Shown here piece after piece: positions 44,618-54,430 of a stretch of 64,000 bases of DNA (positions are counted from its first letter, which is position 1; each line of letters opens with the position of its first letter). The translations under genes were made by a program, and so were the position numbers. Source of the DNA: Rhodospirillales bacterium (GTDB taxonomy: Bacteria; Pseudomonadota; Alphaproteobacteria; Rhodospirillales; Magnetospirillaceae); the NCBI GenBank assembly GCA_019455065.1, contig JACFNC010000001.1, positions 372,001 to 436,000 on the forward strand. The letters run 5' to 3'. Below the pieces are notes generated by a model. It ran no database searches and was not told the DNA's origin. It was given only the letters and a program-made list of their open reading frames with translations.

Positions 44618-44995
44618 CTAGTCGACGGCGATGAGCGCGGCCGCGACTTGCCGGCCCTCTGAAAGCAGCACGTTATAGGTTCGGCATGCCGCGCCCGTAT
44701 CCATGATCTCGGTGACGATCCCGCGCTCGCGCAAGCGTTTTCGCACGTCCGGGGCGATCATTTCGGCGCGCGCCCCGCACCCGACGAGCAGCAGTTCCAC
44801 CATGCCCTCCGGTCCGCCGATGGCCTCCAACGACGCGAATGTCAACTCGTTGACCGCCCCGATCGGCCAATGCAGCGTCCTGGAGGGAAGAACGAGAACC
44901 GATCCTTCGTGGCGCGTGCCACTGATCCGGAAGCCGCCGTCTCCGTAGGCTTCGATCACCTGCCGGCCGGCCGGAATGATCGGGGTGATGTCCAT
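44618..44995 (-). CDS. Mth938-like domain protein (NDUFAF3-related)
   Basis: A 125-residue protein. It contains YGDGGFRISGTRHEGSVLVLP, VELLLVGCGARAEMIAPDVRK and MDTGAACRTYNVLLSEGRQVAAALI, the Mth938/DUF498 core. The mitochondrial relative NDUFAF3 (C3orf60) is a complex I assembly factor; the bacterial role is not established. A GTG two codons upstream (45001) is an alternative start. It follows secF on the same strand with a 43-base gap, a pairing also common in alphaproteobacteria. Confidence 0.88.
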   Translation of the reverse strand: MDITPIIPAGRQVIEAYGDGGFRISGTRHEGSVLVLPSRTLHWPIGAVNELTFASLEAIGGPEGMVELLLVGCGARAEMIAPDVRKRLRERGIVTEIMDTGAACRTYNVLLSEGRQVAAALIAVD

Positions 44996-45038
44996 GGTCA
45001 CGATCTAGGGATCGACGCGCGCCGATACCACGCCCCCG

Positions 45039-45965
45039 TCAGCCCTGCGTCTGCTTCTCCCCCGATTCGGGCTTGCCTTCCAGTGCGCGGAGGTTGAAGT
45101 AAAAAAGAATCGGCATGGCGACGTAGACGGACGAATAGGTGCCGATGATCACGCCGAAGATCATCGCGAAACTGAAGCCCGCCAGTACCTCGCCGCCAAA
45201 GAAGTAGAGCGCCGCGACCGCCGCCAAAGTCGTACCGCCGGTCAGAATTGTGCGCGGCAAAGTCTCGTTGACGCTCAAATTGAGCAAGTCCAAGAGCGGC
45301 ATGGCCTTGTACTTGCGCAGGTTCTCGCGGACACGGTCGTACTCGACAACGGTGTCGTTGATTGAATATCCCGCGATGGTCAGGATGGCCGCCACCGTGG
45401 TGAGGTTGAACTCCATCCCGAGCAGGGAGAATATACCAAACGTCGCCAGCACATCGTGGAGCGTCGACACCAGCGCCCCAATGGCGAACGGCCACTCGAA
45501 TCTGAACCAGATGTAGGCCGCGATCGCCAACATTGCCAAGCCGACCGCCCACACGGCGTCCTCGAGCAGTTGCGCACCGACCTTGGGCCCAACGAATTCG
45601 GTCCGTCTGTACTCGTATTCGGTGCCAAGGGCGTTCTTGACCACGTTGAGCGCCGCCAACTGCTCGCGCTCTCCCCCTTCCTGGCGTTGAACGCGCACCA
45701 GCACCTCGTCCGGCGCACCGAACGTCTGCAGGGCGACCTCGCCCAAACCGAGCCCCGACAGGGTCGAGCGCATTGTCGCGAGATCCGCCGCCCCGGGGGT
45801 CTTGACCTCGATGAGAATGCCGCCCGCGAAATCCACCCCCAGATTGAGGCCGCGGGTCGCCAGCGATCCGATCGACACCAGGATGATCGCCGCGGTGATC
45901 GCGAAGGCAATCAAACGCTTTCCGATGAAGTCGATCTTGGTGCCGTAAGGCAGACGAATGAGCAT
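45039..45965 (-). CDS. secF: Protein translocase subunit SecF
   Basis: SecF works with SecD to pull exported proteins across the inner membrane using the proton gradient. The 308-residue protein has six predicted helices. The N-terminal motif LNLGVDFAGGILIEVKTPG near residue 40 and TVVEYDRVRENLRKYK near 200 identify the family, with TTLAAVAALYFFGGEVLAGF after it. It follows secD by 12 bases. Confidence 0.96.
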   Translation of the reverse strand: MLIRLPYGTKIDFIGKRLIAFAITAAIILVSIGSLATRGLNLGVDFAGGILIEVKTPGAADLATMRSTLSGLGLGEVALQTFGAPDEVLVRVQRQEGGEREQLAALNVVKNALGTEYEYRRTEFVGPKVGAQLLEDAVWAVGLAMLAIAAYIWFRFEWPFAIGALVSTLHDVLATFGIFSLLGMEFNLTTVAAILTIAGYSINDTVVEYDRVRENLRKYKAMPLLDLLNLSVNETLPRTILTGGTTLAAVAALYFFGGEVLAGFSFAMIFGVIIGTYSSVYVAMPILFYFNLRALEGKPESGEKQTQG

Positions 45966-45977
45966 CTGTTGCCTTCC

Positions 45978-47540
45978 TCAGATGGGCAGGGCCTTGGGCC
46001 GGGCCCGCGCGAGCCACAGGCTGATGATCAACCGGGTGAGCCAGACGGCGGTGAACATCGACGTGATGAGCCCCAGGGTGAGGGTTACCGCAAACCCCCG
46101 AATAGGACCGGAACCGAACTGGAAGAGCAGCAGCGCGGCGATCAGCGTGGTGAGCTGCGAGTCCAGAATGGTGACGATGGCGCGGTCGAACCCCGCCTGG
46201 AGCGCATTGATCACCGATCGTCCCACTCGGGCTTCCTCGCGCATGCGCTCGTAAATCAACACATTCGCATCGACGGCCATGCCCATGGTGAGAACGATGC
46301 CTGCGATACCGGGCAGGGTCAGCGTGGCGCCGAGCGCCGATAGGCCGCCGAGCAGGAGTACGAGGTTGATCGCCAGCGCCAGATTCGCGAAAACGCCGAA
46401 CAGACCGTAGGTCAACACCATGAAGATGATCACCAGCACAAGGCCGATCACGCAGGCGATCGCCCCGGCGCGGATCGAATCGGCACCGAGATCGGGACCT
46501 ACCGTTCGCTCCTCGAGTATCACGAGCGGCGCCGGGAGGGCGCCGGCGCGAAGCAGCAGGGCCAGATCGTTCGCGGATTGGACGGTGAAATTGCCGGAGA
46601 TGATCCCGCTTCCGCCCAGGATCGGCTCTCTGATCACCGGCGCGCTGATCACCCGATCGTCAAGCAGGATGGCCAACTGGCGCCCGACGTTTTCCTTGGT
46701 CGCGTCGCCGAAACGCTTGGCGCCGGCGGAATCGAACCGGAACGAGACGACCGGCTCGTTGTTCTGGAAGCTCGGCTGGGCGTCCACCAAGGAGTCGCCG
46801 CCGACCGTAACCCGCCTGCGTACGACATAAGTGGCCGCCTCGCCCGCCTGCGGGTCCGCCGCCTCGATCAGGACGGAGCCAGGAGGCACGCGACCGCGCT
46901 GGGCATCGATAACCGACGCCGAGTCGTCGACCATGTGGAAGGTCAGCTTTGCGGTCTTGCCGAGTAGGGTCTTGATGCGTTCGGGGTCGTCGACCCCCGG
47001 CAACTGGACCAGAATGCGATCCTCGCCTTGGCGCTGGATGGTCGGTTCCCTGGTCCCGAGTTCATCGACCCGCCTGCGCACGATCTCGATGCTTTGATCG
47101 ATCGCCGCGTTGCGTTGCTGGGTCAGCGCGGCCTGGGTATAGGTGACCACCATCAGGCCGTCGGCCCGTTCGTCGATCTCGGTATCGCGATCGAGACCGC
47201 GCAGGAGGTCACGAGCTTTCGCGCGGTCGCCGGACTCGATTATCCGTACGGTCATGGCGTTTCCGTCGACTCCCAGGTCGACGTAACGAATCCGCTCCTT
47301 GCGCAGTTCGATCCGCGCCGAATCCACCAGGCTGGTCAGACGCTCCTTGAGCACGGTGCCGACCTCGACCTCGAGCAGGAGATGCGAGCCGCCCTGAAGA
47401 TCAAGACCAAGGTTTACAGGTTGCAGCCAGCCCGGAAGGTTCTCTGCCTGTTGACGGCTCAACAAATTCGGAGTCGCGAAAACCGCGCCTGCAATGCACA
47501 CGGCGAGGATGACAAGGACCTTCCACCGCTCGAAGTGCAT
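45978..47540 (-). CDS. secD: Protein translocase subunit SecD
   Basis: The 520-residue RND-like partner of SecF. Helix 1 is near the start (VLVILAVCIAGAVFATP), followed by the D1 motif NLGLDLQGGSHLLLEVE near residue 43. The long periplasmic P1 domain follows, and the C-terminal helices hold GIVLTMGMAVDANVLIYERMREE with the conserved Asp needed for proton use. It lies between yajC and secF, two bases after the yajC stop. Confidence 0.96.
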   Translation of the reverse strand: MHFERWKVLVILAVCIAGAVFATPNLLSRQQAENLPGWLQPVNLGLDLQGGSHLLLEVEVGTVLKERLTSLVDSARIELRKERIRYVDLGVDGNAMTVRIIESGDRAKARDLLRGLDRDTEIDERADGLMVVTYTQAALTQQRNAAIDQSIEIVRRRVDELGTREPTIQRQGEDRILVQLPGVDDPERIKTLLGKTAKLTFHMVDDSASVIDAQRGRVPPGSVLIEAADPQAGEAATYVVRRRVTVGGDSLVDAQPSFQNNEPVVSFRFDSAGAKRFGDATKENVGRQLAILLDDRVISAPVIREPILGGSGIISGNFTVQSANDLALLLRAGALPAPLVILEERTVGPDLGADSIRAGAIACVIGLVLVIIFMVLTYGLFGVFANLALAINLVLLLGGLSALGATLTLPGIAGIVLTMGMAVDANVLIYERMREEARVGRSVINALQAGFDRAIVTILDSQLTTLIAALLLFQFGSGPIRGFAVTLTLGLITSMFTAVWLTRLIISLWLARARPKALPI

Positions 47541-47542
47541 AT

Positions 47543-47974
47543 TTACTTGCCCTTGCCGCCGCCCAGAAGGCGTCCAAGGGTCGAGCCCTTGTTCTCGCTC
47601 GGTGGAGTGGCGGGCTTCTCGCCCTCGTCGTCCTCGTCCTTTGCTTTGCTTCCGCTCACCGGCTCGGTGCGCGCCAAGATGTCCGAGATGCTCGACCGCA
47701 GGACCTTCACGCGCACGTTTTCCGCGATTTCGACGACAACCTCGCTATCACTCGAAATCTTGGTGATCTGACCGATAATCCCGCCACCCGTGACAACCCT
47801 GTCGCCGCGCCTCAGGGCGGCGAGCATGTCGCGGTGCTGCTTCATCTTCTTCTGCTGCGGCCGAATGAGGAGGAAGTAGAATACGACGAAGATCAGGATG
47901 AGAGGGATGAACGCCTCGAACCCGCTGGCCGTGCCGCCGCCGGCGGCCTGGGCAAAAGCTGGGGTGATAAACAT
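47543..47974 (-). CDS. yajC: Preprotein translocase subunit YajC
   Basis: A 143-residue single-span membrane protein of the SecDF-YajC complex. The helix is IPLILIFVVFYFLLIRPQQKKMKQH near residues 24-40, followed by RRGDRVVTGGGIIGQI. The C-terminus has a longer charged, low-complexity tail (EDDEGEKPATPPSE...GRLLGGGKGK) than E. coli YajC. ATG 47974 has GAGGAGTT; the open frame upstream was discarded. Confidence 0.94.
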   Translation of the reverse strand: MFITPAFAQAAGGGTASGFEAFIPLILIFVVFYFLLIRPQQKKMKQHRDMLAALRRGDRVVTGGGIIGQITKISSDSEVVVEIAENVRVKVLRSSISDILARTEPVSGSKAKDEDDEGEKPATPPSENKGSTLGRLLGGGKGK

Positions 47975-48133
47975 CGATAACTCCTCGGTCGATCGGCAAA
48001 GCCAGCGGGAATATACCGGCCTTCGCCCTTCTTGCAAATGCTAACCACCGGTGGCGATGGAGAAACTCCGCGTGATAATTGACGCCGGTTCATGATGTGA
48101 ATACCGTCCCCACGCGCAATCCGAGGTGTAGAG

Positions 48134-48991
48134 ATGAATGAAACGGACATCGCCGCGTTGCTGGCCCGTATCGCCGACGCCCTGGAGCGGCTGGCGCCGG
48201 CAACCGCGGCCAGCCCAGACATCTTTGCCGCCGACGCTTTCGTGTGGAATGCGCAACTGGAGGCCCTCGAGCCGGTGCACTCGGTCAACAGGGTTGAAAT
48301 AGCCTTGTTGCAGGGGATCGACCGCCAGCGCGAAACCCTGCTCGACAACACCCGGCGGTTCGCGTCCGGCCTGCCGGCCAACAACGCCCTCTTGTGGGGC
48401 GCGCGTGGCACCGGGAAGAGTTCCCTGGTCAAGGCCGTACACGCGGCCGTCAATTCGGAACATCCACGTTCCCTTGCCTTGGTCGAGATACACCGCGACG
48501 ACGTCCCGACATTGCCGCGGCTATTGACGCTGCTGCGCGCGACCTCACGTCGATGCGTGCTGTTCTGCGACGACCTGTCCTTTGACGCCCGGGATGATTC
48601 TTACAAGTCGCTCAAGGCCGTTCTGGAGGGAGGGATCGAGGGCCGGCCCGAGAACGTCGTCTTCTACGCGACCTCCAATCGCCGCCACCTCATGGCGCGC
48701 GACATGTCGGAGAACGAGCGATCGAGCGCCCTGATCCCCGGCGAGGAGGTCGAGGAGAAAATCTCGCTGTCCGACCGCTTCGGCATCTGGCTCGGCTTTC
48801 ACAATGTCGACCAGACGACCTACCTCGCCATCGTCGAGGGCTATGCGCGGGCGTTTGCGCTCGATATCGAACGCGAGCGGCTGCAGGCCGAGGCGATCCA
48901 ATGGTCGATGGGACGCGGCTCACGCTCGGGCCGCGTCGCATGGCAGTTCATCCAGGACTTGGCGGGGCGCCTCGGGCGGCGGCTGGCCTAA
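48134..48991 (+). CDS. DUF815 family ATP-binding protein (AAA-like)
   Basis: A 285-residue P-loop ATPase with Walker A GARGTGKSS near residue 89, Walker B LFCDDLSF near 136 and a sensor-like VVFYATSNRRHLM stretch near 172. The downstream SDRFGIWLGFHNVDQTTYLAIV and C-terminal SGRVAWQFIQDLAG segments are hallmarks of DUF815. No cellular role is established. It diverges from yajC, and its last 44 bases overlap the 3' end of the opposite NlpD-like gene. Confidence 0.9.
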   Translation: MNETDIAALLARIADALERLAPATAASPDIFAADAFVWNAQLEALEPVHSVNRVEIALLQGIDRQRETLLDNTRRFASGLPANNALLWGARGTGKSSLVKAVHAAVNSEHPRSLALVEIHRDDVPTLPRLLTLLRATSRRCVLFCDDLSFDARDDSYKSLKAVLEGGIEGRPENVVFYATSNRRHLMARDMSENERSSALIPGEEVEEKISLSDRFGIWLGFHNVDQTTYLAIVEGYARAFALDIERERLQAEAIQWSMGRGSRSGRVAWQFIQDLAGRLGRRLA

Positions 48992-50045
48992 GAAGAACGG
49001 CGTCATCGCGGAGATGTCGCAAGGGGTCGACGGCCCGGGTGCGACGGCGGACCTCGAAATGCAACTGCGGCTCGACCACGTTCCCCGTGTTTCCGGCCCG
49101 CGCCACCACCTGGCCCCGTTCGACAACGTCACCCCTTGCCACGAGCAGGGCTTCGTTGTGGGCATAGGCGGTCATCCACCCGTCGGCATGCTTGATCAGC
49201 AGCATATTGCCGAAACCGCGCAACTCACTGCCGGCATAAACCACCACACCGCCCTCGGAGGCGCGCACCGGCGCGCCTCTCGGCACGGCGATGTTTATCC
49301 CGTCATTGTGTTGCCCCTTGCCGATGGCCCCGAAATGACCTATCACCTCGCCCCTTACCGGCCAAAGGAAACCCGCAGCGTGAAGCGGCGGTGGATTGGC
49401 ATCGGGCTGATCAGCTTTGGGGACCAACCTCGCCGCTGGCGGCGCTGCTGGAGCCGGGGTCGATACCGTGGCATGCTCGACCGCCCGGGAGGCGGCTTTT
49501 GGCGCGCCCTGCGGCGACTGCCCGGTTCGGGTATTGAGAGGCGACACGATGACGATCTTCTCGTCCCGCGGTGCCGTGGGCGCCACTGCCGGGCCGGCGG
49601 GCGAATCTGCGCGCATGGCCGCCATGACGGCGGGAAGACGCAACCTTTGGCCGGGAAAGATCGTGTAGGGCGGCGCGACGCCGTTGAGGCGCACCAGAGC
49701 GCTCACGTCCACCCCATAGCGGCGGGCGATGGCGGTGAGATTGTCCCCCTTTGCGACCACATGCTCGGCGGTGACCGGCAGGCTCAGAGCCTGGCCCGGA
49801 AAGAGCCGGTACGGCGGCGCCAGCCGGTTGGCATCAATCAGGGCGCGGAGCGACACGTTGTAGCGGCGCGAGATGCTGTAGAGGGTGTCGCCCCGGGCGA
49901 CCGTTACGTTGCCGACCGCTCCACTCGACAGCAGATCGGGCGCGGGCATCCGGTCGATGAGCGGAGCCGGCGGCCCGCCCCCCTGGCACGCCGCGAGGAA
50001 TGCAAGGCAGACGCCGATCGGAAAAAGACGCGAGCACTCCCTCAT
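48948..50045 (-). CDS. nlpD: NlpD-like LysM/LytM lipoprotein (amidase activator type)
   Basis: A 365-residue lipoprotein with lipobox LAAC near residue 20. Two LysM domains follow (about 48-92, VARGDTLYSISRRYNVS, and 97-140, VAKGDNLTAIARRYGVD), then a proline/alanine-rich linker and a C-terminal LytM domain. The LytM metal site is degenerate: HNDGINIA replaces HxxxxD-type ligands and QLHFEVR lacks the first His of HxH, as in E. coli NlpD, which activates AmiC rather than cutting peptidoglycan. It follows pcm, the common surE-pcm-nlpD order. ATG 50045 gives the best lipoprotein signal. Its 3' end overlaps the DUF815 gene. Confidence 0.88.
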   Translation of the reverse strand: MRECSRLFPIGVCLAFLAACQGGGPPAPLIDRMPAPDLLSSGAVGNVTVARGDTLYSISRRYNVSLRALIDANRLAPPYRLFPGQALSLPVTAEHVVAKGDNLTAIARRYGVDVSALVRLNGVAPPYTIFPGQRLRLPAVMAAMRADSPAGPAVAPTAPRDEKIVIVSPLNTRTGQSPQGAPKAASRAVEHATVSTPAPAAPPAARLVPKADQPDANPPPLHAAGFLWPVRGEVIGHFGAIGKGQHNDGINIAVPRGAPVRASEGGVVVYAGSELRGFGNMLLIKHADGWMTAYAHNEALLVARGDVVERGQVVARAGNTGNVVEPQLHFEVRRRTRAVDPLRHLRDDAVLLRPAAARGAPPSPG

Positions 50046-50100
50046 GGCCCGGACTATACGACCGGCCCCTACCCCCTTCAATGACTACCGCTCGCCGAAA

Positions 50101-50742
50101 TCAGCCGGGCAGTCCCGCCACCAAGGGAACGAAGCGTACAGGAAAGAGGTTTTCGGGGATCAGGCCGTCGTCGGTCTTGGTCAAACGGACGACCTGCTGG
50201 TCTGGTCGGCCGCTCTTGCCCACCGGGAGCACCATGATCCCGCCAACGGCCAGTTGGTCGACCAATGTCGACGGCACGTCCTCGGCGGCGGCGGTCACGA
50301 TGATGCGGTCGAACGGGGCTTGGTCAGGCCAGCCGCGCATGCCGTCGCCGACGATCGCCGTGACGTTGTGGATGCGCAATTGATGAAAGCGGGCCTCGGC
50401 CTCGCGCAGTAGCGGCCGATGCCGCTCGATGGTGTAGACGCGACGGCACAGCCGCGCCAGCACGCAGGTCTGGTAGCCCGACCCGGTACCGATCTCCAGC
50501 ACCTTCATCTTGTCCTTGACGGCCAGCGCCTGGGTCATCAGGGCAACGATCATCGGTTGGCTCACCGTCTGCCCGTGCCCGATCGGCAGAGCCGTGTTGT
50601 CGTATGCCCGATCGAGAAATGGTTGGGGAACGAAGAACTCGCGCGGCACCCGCTCGACGGCGGAGAGGACGCGGGTGTCGATGACCCCGTTCCGACGCAA
50701 CTCCATGAGCAGCCGGATCTTCCGCGCCTCGCTCCCGCTCAT
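50101..50742 (-). CDS. pcm: Protein-L-isoaspartate O-methyltransferase
   Basis: Pcm repairs isoaspartyl damage in aged proteins using S-adenosylmethionine. The 213-residue product has HGQTVSQPMIVALMTQAL near residue 56, the SAM-binding motif I VLEIGTGSGYQTCVLA near 80 and the post-I IERHRPLL. ATG 50742 is used because its ATGA overlaps the surE stop; the longer open frame lies within surE. The surE-pcm pair is classic. Confidence 0.93.
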   Translation of the reverse strand: MSGSEARKIRLLMELRRNGVIDTRVLSAVERVPREFFVPQPFLDRAYDNTALPIGHGQTVSQPMIVALMTQALAVKDKMKVLEIGTGSGYQTCVLARLCRRVYTIERHRPLLREAEARFHQLRIHNVTAIVGDGMRGWPDQAPFDRIIVTAAAEDVPSTLVDQLAVGGIMVLPVGKSGRPDQQVVRLTKTDDGLIPENLFPVRFVPLVAGLPG

Positions 50743-51521
50743 GCGAAGACCGGCGCCAAACGCTGCATCGCCGCGGCATCGGTGAGATCGATGCGCAGGG
50801 GAACGACCGCGACCGCCCCTTGGCTGACCGCCTCGAGGTCGGTGCCGGGCAGAGATCTGTCCTCGAGCCGTTGGGCCCCGATCCATAGATAGGGTTCGCC
50901 TCTCGGATCGAGGCCTTCCGTTAGAGCGTCGCCCAGCTTGCGCTTGCCTTGCCGCCTGATCTCGATCCCGCTCACCTGAGCTTGGGGAAGGTCAGGAAAA
51001 TTGACGTTGAGAAGCACGTCGCGTGCCCAGCCCACCGCCATCGCCCGACGGATGATATCGGGCGCGAAATGCTCGGCCGTCGCCCATTTCACGGGATGGC
51101 CGGGGGTGTATTGCAGGCTGAAGGCGATGGACGGCACCCCCAGCAGGGCACCTTCGACGGCGGCCGCAACGGTGCCGGAGTAGTGGACATCCTCGCCAAG
51201 ATTGGCGCCGCGATTGATTCCCGACAGAACGAGATTCGGCGGACGATCCTTCAGGATGTGACGGATCCCTAGAAGCACGCTGTCGGTCGGAGTCCCGTCG
51301 ACGGCGAAGCGTCGGCGGGACAGTTGCCTGATGCGCAGCGGCTGACGCAAGGTCAGCGAATGGGCGACGGCGCTTTGCTCGGTTTCCGGCGCCACCACCC
51401 AGACATCCTTCGACAGCGACCTCGCCACGCGCTCGAGAACCTTTATGCCCGGTGCGTGGATGCCGTCATCGTTGGAAACGAGGATGCGCACCGAAGACAG
51501 GTCCGCAACGGGCCTATGCAT
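50739..51521 (-). CDS. surE: 5'/3'-nucleotidase SurE
   Basis: A 260-residue nucleotidase with the SurE metal site [11 protein letters not shown] near residue 15 (Asp-Asp), plus [25 protein letters not shown] near 97 and APDIIRRAM. It hydrolyses nucleoside 5'- and 3'-monophosphates and is linked to stationary-phase survival. The start at 51521 overlaps the serS end by eight bases; the first ten residues could be a non-conserved extension. Confidence 0.94.
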   Translation of the reverse strand: MHRPVADLSSVRILVSNDDGIHAPGIKVLERVARSLSKDVWVVAPETEQSAVAHSLTLRQPLRIRQLSRRRFAVDGTPTDSVLLGIRHILKDRPPNLVLSGINRGANLGEDVHYSGTVAAAVEGALLGVPSIAFSLQYTPGHPVKWATAEHFAPDIIRRAMAVGWARDVLLNVNFPDLPQAQVSGIEIRRQGKRKLGDALTEGLDPRGEPYLWIGAQRLEDRSLPGTDLEAVSQGAVAVVPLRIDLTDAAAMQRLAPVFA

Positions 51522-52791
51522 CAGGACGGATCACAGCCAAGTTGCCCATATAGGGCCGAAGAGCCTCGGGCACGACAACCGAGCCGTCGGCCTGCTGGTA
51601 GTTCTCCAGAACCGCGATGAGCGTCCGCCCAACCGCCAGGCCCGAACCGTTCAAGGTATGCACCAACCGCGTGTTCTTCTCGCCCTGAGGCCGGAAGCGG
51701 GCCTTCATCCGCCGCGCCTGGAAGTCCCCGCAGTTGGAGCAGGAGGAGATTTCGCGGAACTGCCCCTGGCCCGGAAGCCAGACTTCGATGTCATAGGTCT
51801 TGGTTGCCGAGAAGCCCATGTCGCCGGCGCACAGGACGACGACACGATAGGGCAGGCCCAGGCGCTTCAGCACCTCCTCGGCACACGACGTCATGCGCTC
51901 GTGCTCCTCGGCCGAACGATCGGGGTGAGCAATGCTGACCAGTTCCACTTTGTAGAACTGGTGCTGACGGATCATGCCCCGCGTGTCCTTTCCGGCCGCC
52001 CCGGCCTCAGACCGGAAGCAGGCGGTCAAGGCCGCCCGGCGGATCGGGAGAGCCGCTTCGTCCAGGATCTCGTCGGCCACGATATTGGTCAGCGGCACCT
52101 CGGCCGTGGGGATGAGCCAGTGCCCCTGGACGGTGCGGAACAGGTCGTCACCGAATTTTGGCAATTGCCCCGTGCCGAAAAGAGCTGTGTCCCGCACTAG
52201 CATCGGCGGATTCGTCTCGATGTAGCCGTGTTCACGGGTCTGCAGGTCGAGCATGAAGCTGGCCAGCGCCCGCTCCAACCGCGCCAGAGCGCCGGTGAGG
52301 ATGACGAAACGGGCGCCCGACAACTTGGCGGCCCGCTCGAAATCCATCATCCCGAGTTCGGCACCGATCTCGTCATGCTGGCGGGGCGTGAAATCGAACG
52401 TCCGAACCTCGCCGACTCGACGCAACTCGACGTTGTCCCTCTCGTCCCGGCCATCCGGCACATCCGCGGCAGGAAGGTTGGGGATCGCCGCCAGCATAGC
52501 TTCCAACCCGGCCGCCAATTCCCTCTCGCGGCTCTCGATGGCGGCCATACGGTCCTTGATGGCGGCAACCTCCTCCATCAGGCCGCTCGCGTCGCGTCCG
52601 GCCTTTCTTGCCCCGCCGATCTCGCGAGAAGCGTCGTTGCGCCTGGATTGAAGCTGCTGCAGCTCGGTCAGCAACGAACGCCGGCCCGAGTCCAACTCGA
52701 GCAGATGAACTGACTGCGCTGCAAGTCCCCTCCGGCGCAGACCTTGGTCGAAGGCTTCTGGGTTCTCACGAATGGATCGGATGTCGAACAT
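51514..52791 (-). CDS. serS: Seryl-tRNA synthetase
   Basis: A 425-residue class II aminoacyl-tRNA synthetase. The N-terminal tRNA-binding coiled coil covers about residues 27-100. Motif 2 is [18 protein letters not shown] near 258 and motif 3 [18 protein letters not shown] near 380; [20 protein letters not shown] marks the family. Located between tatC and surE, 81 bases after the tatC stop, a conserved alphaproteobacterial order. Confidence 0.96.
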   Translation of the reverse strand: MFDIRSIRENPEAFDQGLRRRGLAAQSVHLLELDSGRRSLLTELQQLQSRRNDASREIGGARKAGRDASGLMEEVAAIKDRMAAIESRERELAAGLEAMLAAIPNLPAADVPDGRDERDNVELRRVGEVRTFDFTPRQHDEIGAELGMMDFERAAKLSGARFVILTGALARLERALASFMLDLQTREHGYIETNPPMLVRDTALFGTGQLPKFGDDLFRTVQGHWLIPTAEVPLTNIVADEILDEAALPIRRAALTACFRSEAGAAGKDTRGMIRQHQFYKVELVSIAHPDRSAEEHERMTSCAEEVLKRLGLPYRVVVLCAGDMGFSATKTYDIEVWLPGQGQFREISSCSNCGDFQARRMKARFRPQGEKNTRLVHTLNGSGLAVGRTLIAVLENYQQADGSVVVPEALRPYMGNLAVIRPDA

Positions 52792-52872
52792 GCGTTTCCG
52801 ACGGTCGAGGGTCGTTATTCGAGGGGCGTTTATAGAACGGGAAGCGTCCGCCGTAAAGCGAGGGGCACGCGC

Positions 52873-53700
52873 CTATCCGGCGTTGAAATCGGTCTCTTCC
52901 ACGGCTTCAGAGAACTCGTCCTCGCCTTCCTCGGCCAGCCGCTTCTTTTCGACCATGCGGCAGGCGATGATCGAAAGCTCGTAGAGAAGCACCATCGGAA
53001 TCGCCAAGCCCAGTTGGCTGATCACATCGGGAGGGGTGAGTATAGCCGCCGCAATGAACACGCCGACGATGGCGTAGCGGCGCTTTTCGGCCAGCCCACG
53101 CGCCGTGACAAGACCCACGCGCGCCATAAGAGTGAGCGCCACAGGCAACTGAAAGGCAATTCCGAAAGCGAAAATGAGCGTCATCACCAGCGACAGGTAC
53201 TCGCTCACCTTCGCCTCGAGTTGGATGGGAAGTCCAATGGCGGGCGTCGCAGGGGTTTCGAACGAAAGAAAGAAACCCCAGGCCATCGGCATGACGACGT
53301 AATAAACCAGGGCCCCACCGATCACGAACAGAATGGGCGTGGCCACCAGGAAGGGCCAAAAGGCCCGCCTTTCGTGCTTGTAGAGACCCGGCGCGATGAA
53401 GGCCCAAAGCTGTCCTGCGACGATCGGAAAGGAGATGAAAGCCGCCGCGAAGGCCGCCACCTTCATTTCGGTGAAGAACGCCTCGGTCAGGGCGGTATAG
53501 ATCATCCGCCGGTCGCCGGTACCCTTCTCTGCCAGGATGTCCGCCAGCGGCTGCACGAGGAAGCCGTAGATCGGCTTCGCGAAATAGAAGCAAACGACGA
53601 AAGCCACCACAAACGCGACGGCCGAGTAAAACAAGCGTTGGCGCAGCTCGATCAGGTGATCGAGCAACGGCATCGTCTTCTCGTCAACGTCCCTGGTCAC
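52873..53700 (-). CDS. tatC: Sec-independent protein translocase TatC
   Basis: The twin-arginine signal receptor, 275 residues with six predicted helices. Conserved segments are MPLLDHLIELRQRLFYS at the N-terminus, PLADILAEKG, FVIGGALVYYVVMPMAWGFF and AILTPPDVISQLGLAIPMVLLYE. The start is GTG 53700, overlapping the tatB stop by four bases. The C-terminus after the last helix is acidic. Confidence 0.95.
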   Translation of the reverse strand: MTRDVDEKTMPLLDHLIELRQRLFYSAVAFVVAFVVCFYFAKPIYGFLVQPLADILAEKGTGDRRMIYTALTEAFFTEMKVAAFAAAFISFPIVAGQLWAFIAPGLYKHERRAFWPFLVATPILFVIGGALVYYVVMPMAWGFFLSFETPATPAIGLPIQLEAKVSEYLSLVMTLIFAFGIAFQLPVALTLMARVGLVTARGLAEKRRYAIVGVFIAAAILTPPDVISQLGLAIPMVLLYELSIIACRMVEKKRLAEEGEDEFSEAVEETDFNAG

Positions 53701-54062
53701 GCTTTTTCGACCCGTTCAGGGGCCCCTTCGGATGGGCGTTCTTCAACCGGAGCGGCCGACCGCTCGACCGCCGGTTCCTCGAGGCGCAACTCTTTTTCGA
53801 TCTCGCCCGTCGGATCGATGACTTGCTCGGCCTCGCGCTGGATATCCATCCGCCCGATACGTTCGACCTGCTGCTTGACGTCGTCGAGTTCTGCCTCGCG
53901 CACCATGTCATCGATGTTACGCTGAAACTCGCCCGCCAGATTGCGCATCTTGCGCACCCAGATTCCGATGGTCCGCAGCACGCGCGGCAAATCCTTCGGG
54001 CCGATGACGATCAACGCCACCGCCGCAACCAGCGCCATCTCTGTCCAGGCTATGTCAAACAT
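53697..54062 (-). CDS. tatB: Sec-independent protein translocase TatB
   Basis: A 121-residue protein with one N-terminal helix (MFDIAWTEMALVAAVALIVIGPKDLPRVLR), where Glu8 and the GPKDLP hinge are typical of TatB, then an amphipathic helix and an acidic, proline-rich C-terminus. TatB escorts folded Tat substrates from TatC to TatA. It lies between tatA (49 bases upstream) and tatC (overlapping). Confidence 0.92.
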   Translation of the reverse strand: MFDIAWTEMALVAAVALIVIGPKDLPRVLRTIGIWVRKMRNLAGEFQRNIDDMVREAELDDVKQQVERIGRMDIQREAEQVIDPTGEIEKELRLEEPAVERSAAPVEERPSEGAPERVEKA

Positions 54063-54111
54063 GCGGCCTACTCAGCGCAGAGGGACTCTCGCCGCCCACC
54101 GGCGCCGCTGG

Positions 54112-54339
54112 TTAGCGTTTCGCGGCCTCGTCCTTTTCGCCCACCGTCGCCTGAGCGGTCTCGGCCTTGATGGCCTTGCGTTCGCCATCCGCCTCGGATT
54201 CCTCCTCCTTGAGGCCGGACTTGAACGCCTTTACGCCCTTGGCGAGATCGCCCATCAGCCGCGGGATCTTTCCGGCACCGAACAACAGCAGAACGATGAC
54301 CAGAACGATGACCCAATGCCAGATGCTCGTGAAACCCAT
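54112..54339 (-). CDS. tatA: Sec-independent protein translocase TatA
   Basis: A 75-residue pore-forming subunit. The N-terminal helix [31 protein letters not shown] has the F-G-x-x-KIP hinge, followed by the amphipathic [13 protein letters not shown] and a charged tail. The helix start with His8 rather than Glu8 and the FGAGKIP motif distinguish TatA from TatB. It opens the tatA-tatB-tatC-serS-surE-pcm-nlpD run. Confidence 0.93.
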   Translation of the reverse strand: MGFTSIWHWVIVLVIVLLLFGAGKIPRLMGDLAKGVKAFKSGLKEEESEADGERKAIKAETAQATVGEKDEAAKR

Positions 54340-54430
54340 GTGGTGTCGTCTCCCGCCCTTTTCCTACAAGAACTTGGCGCGGATCATCGCAAAATGCAGG
54401 AGGCCCCGCAATGGCGGTGATCGCCGGTCA

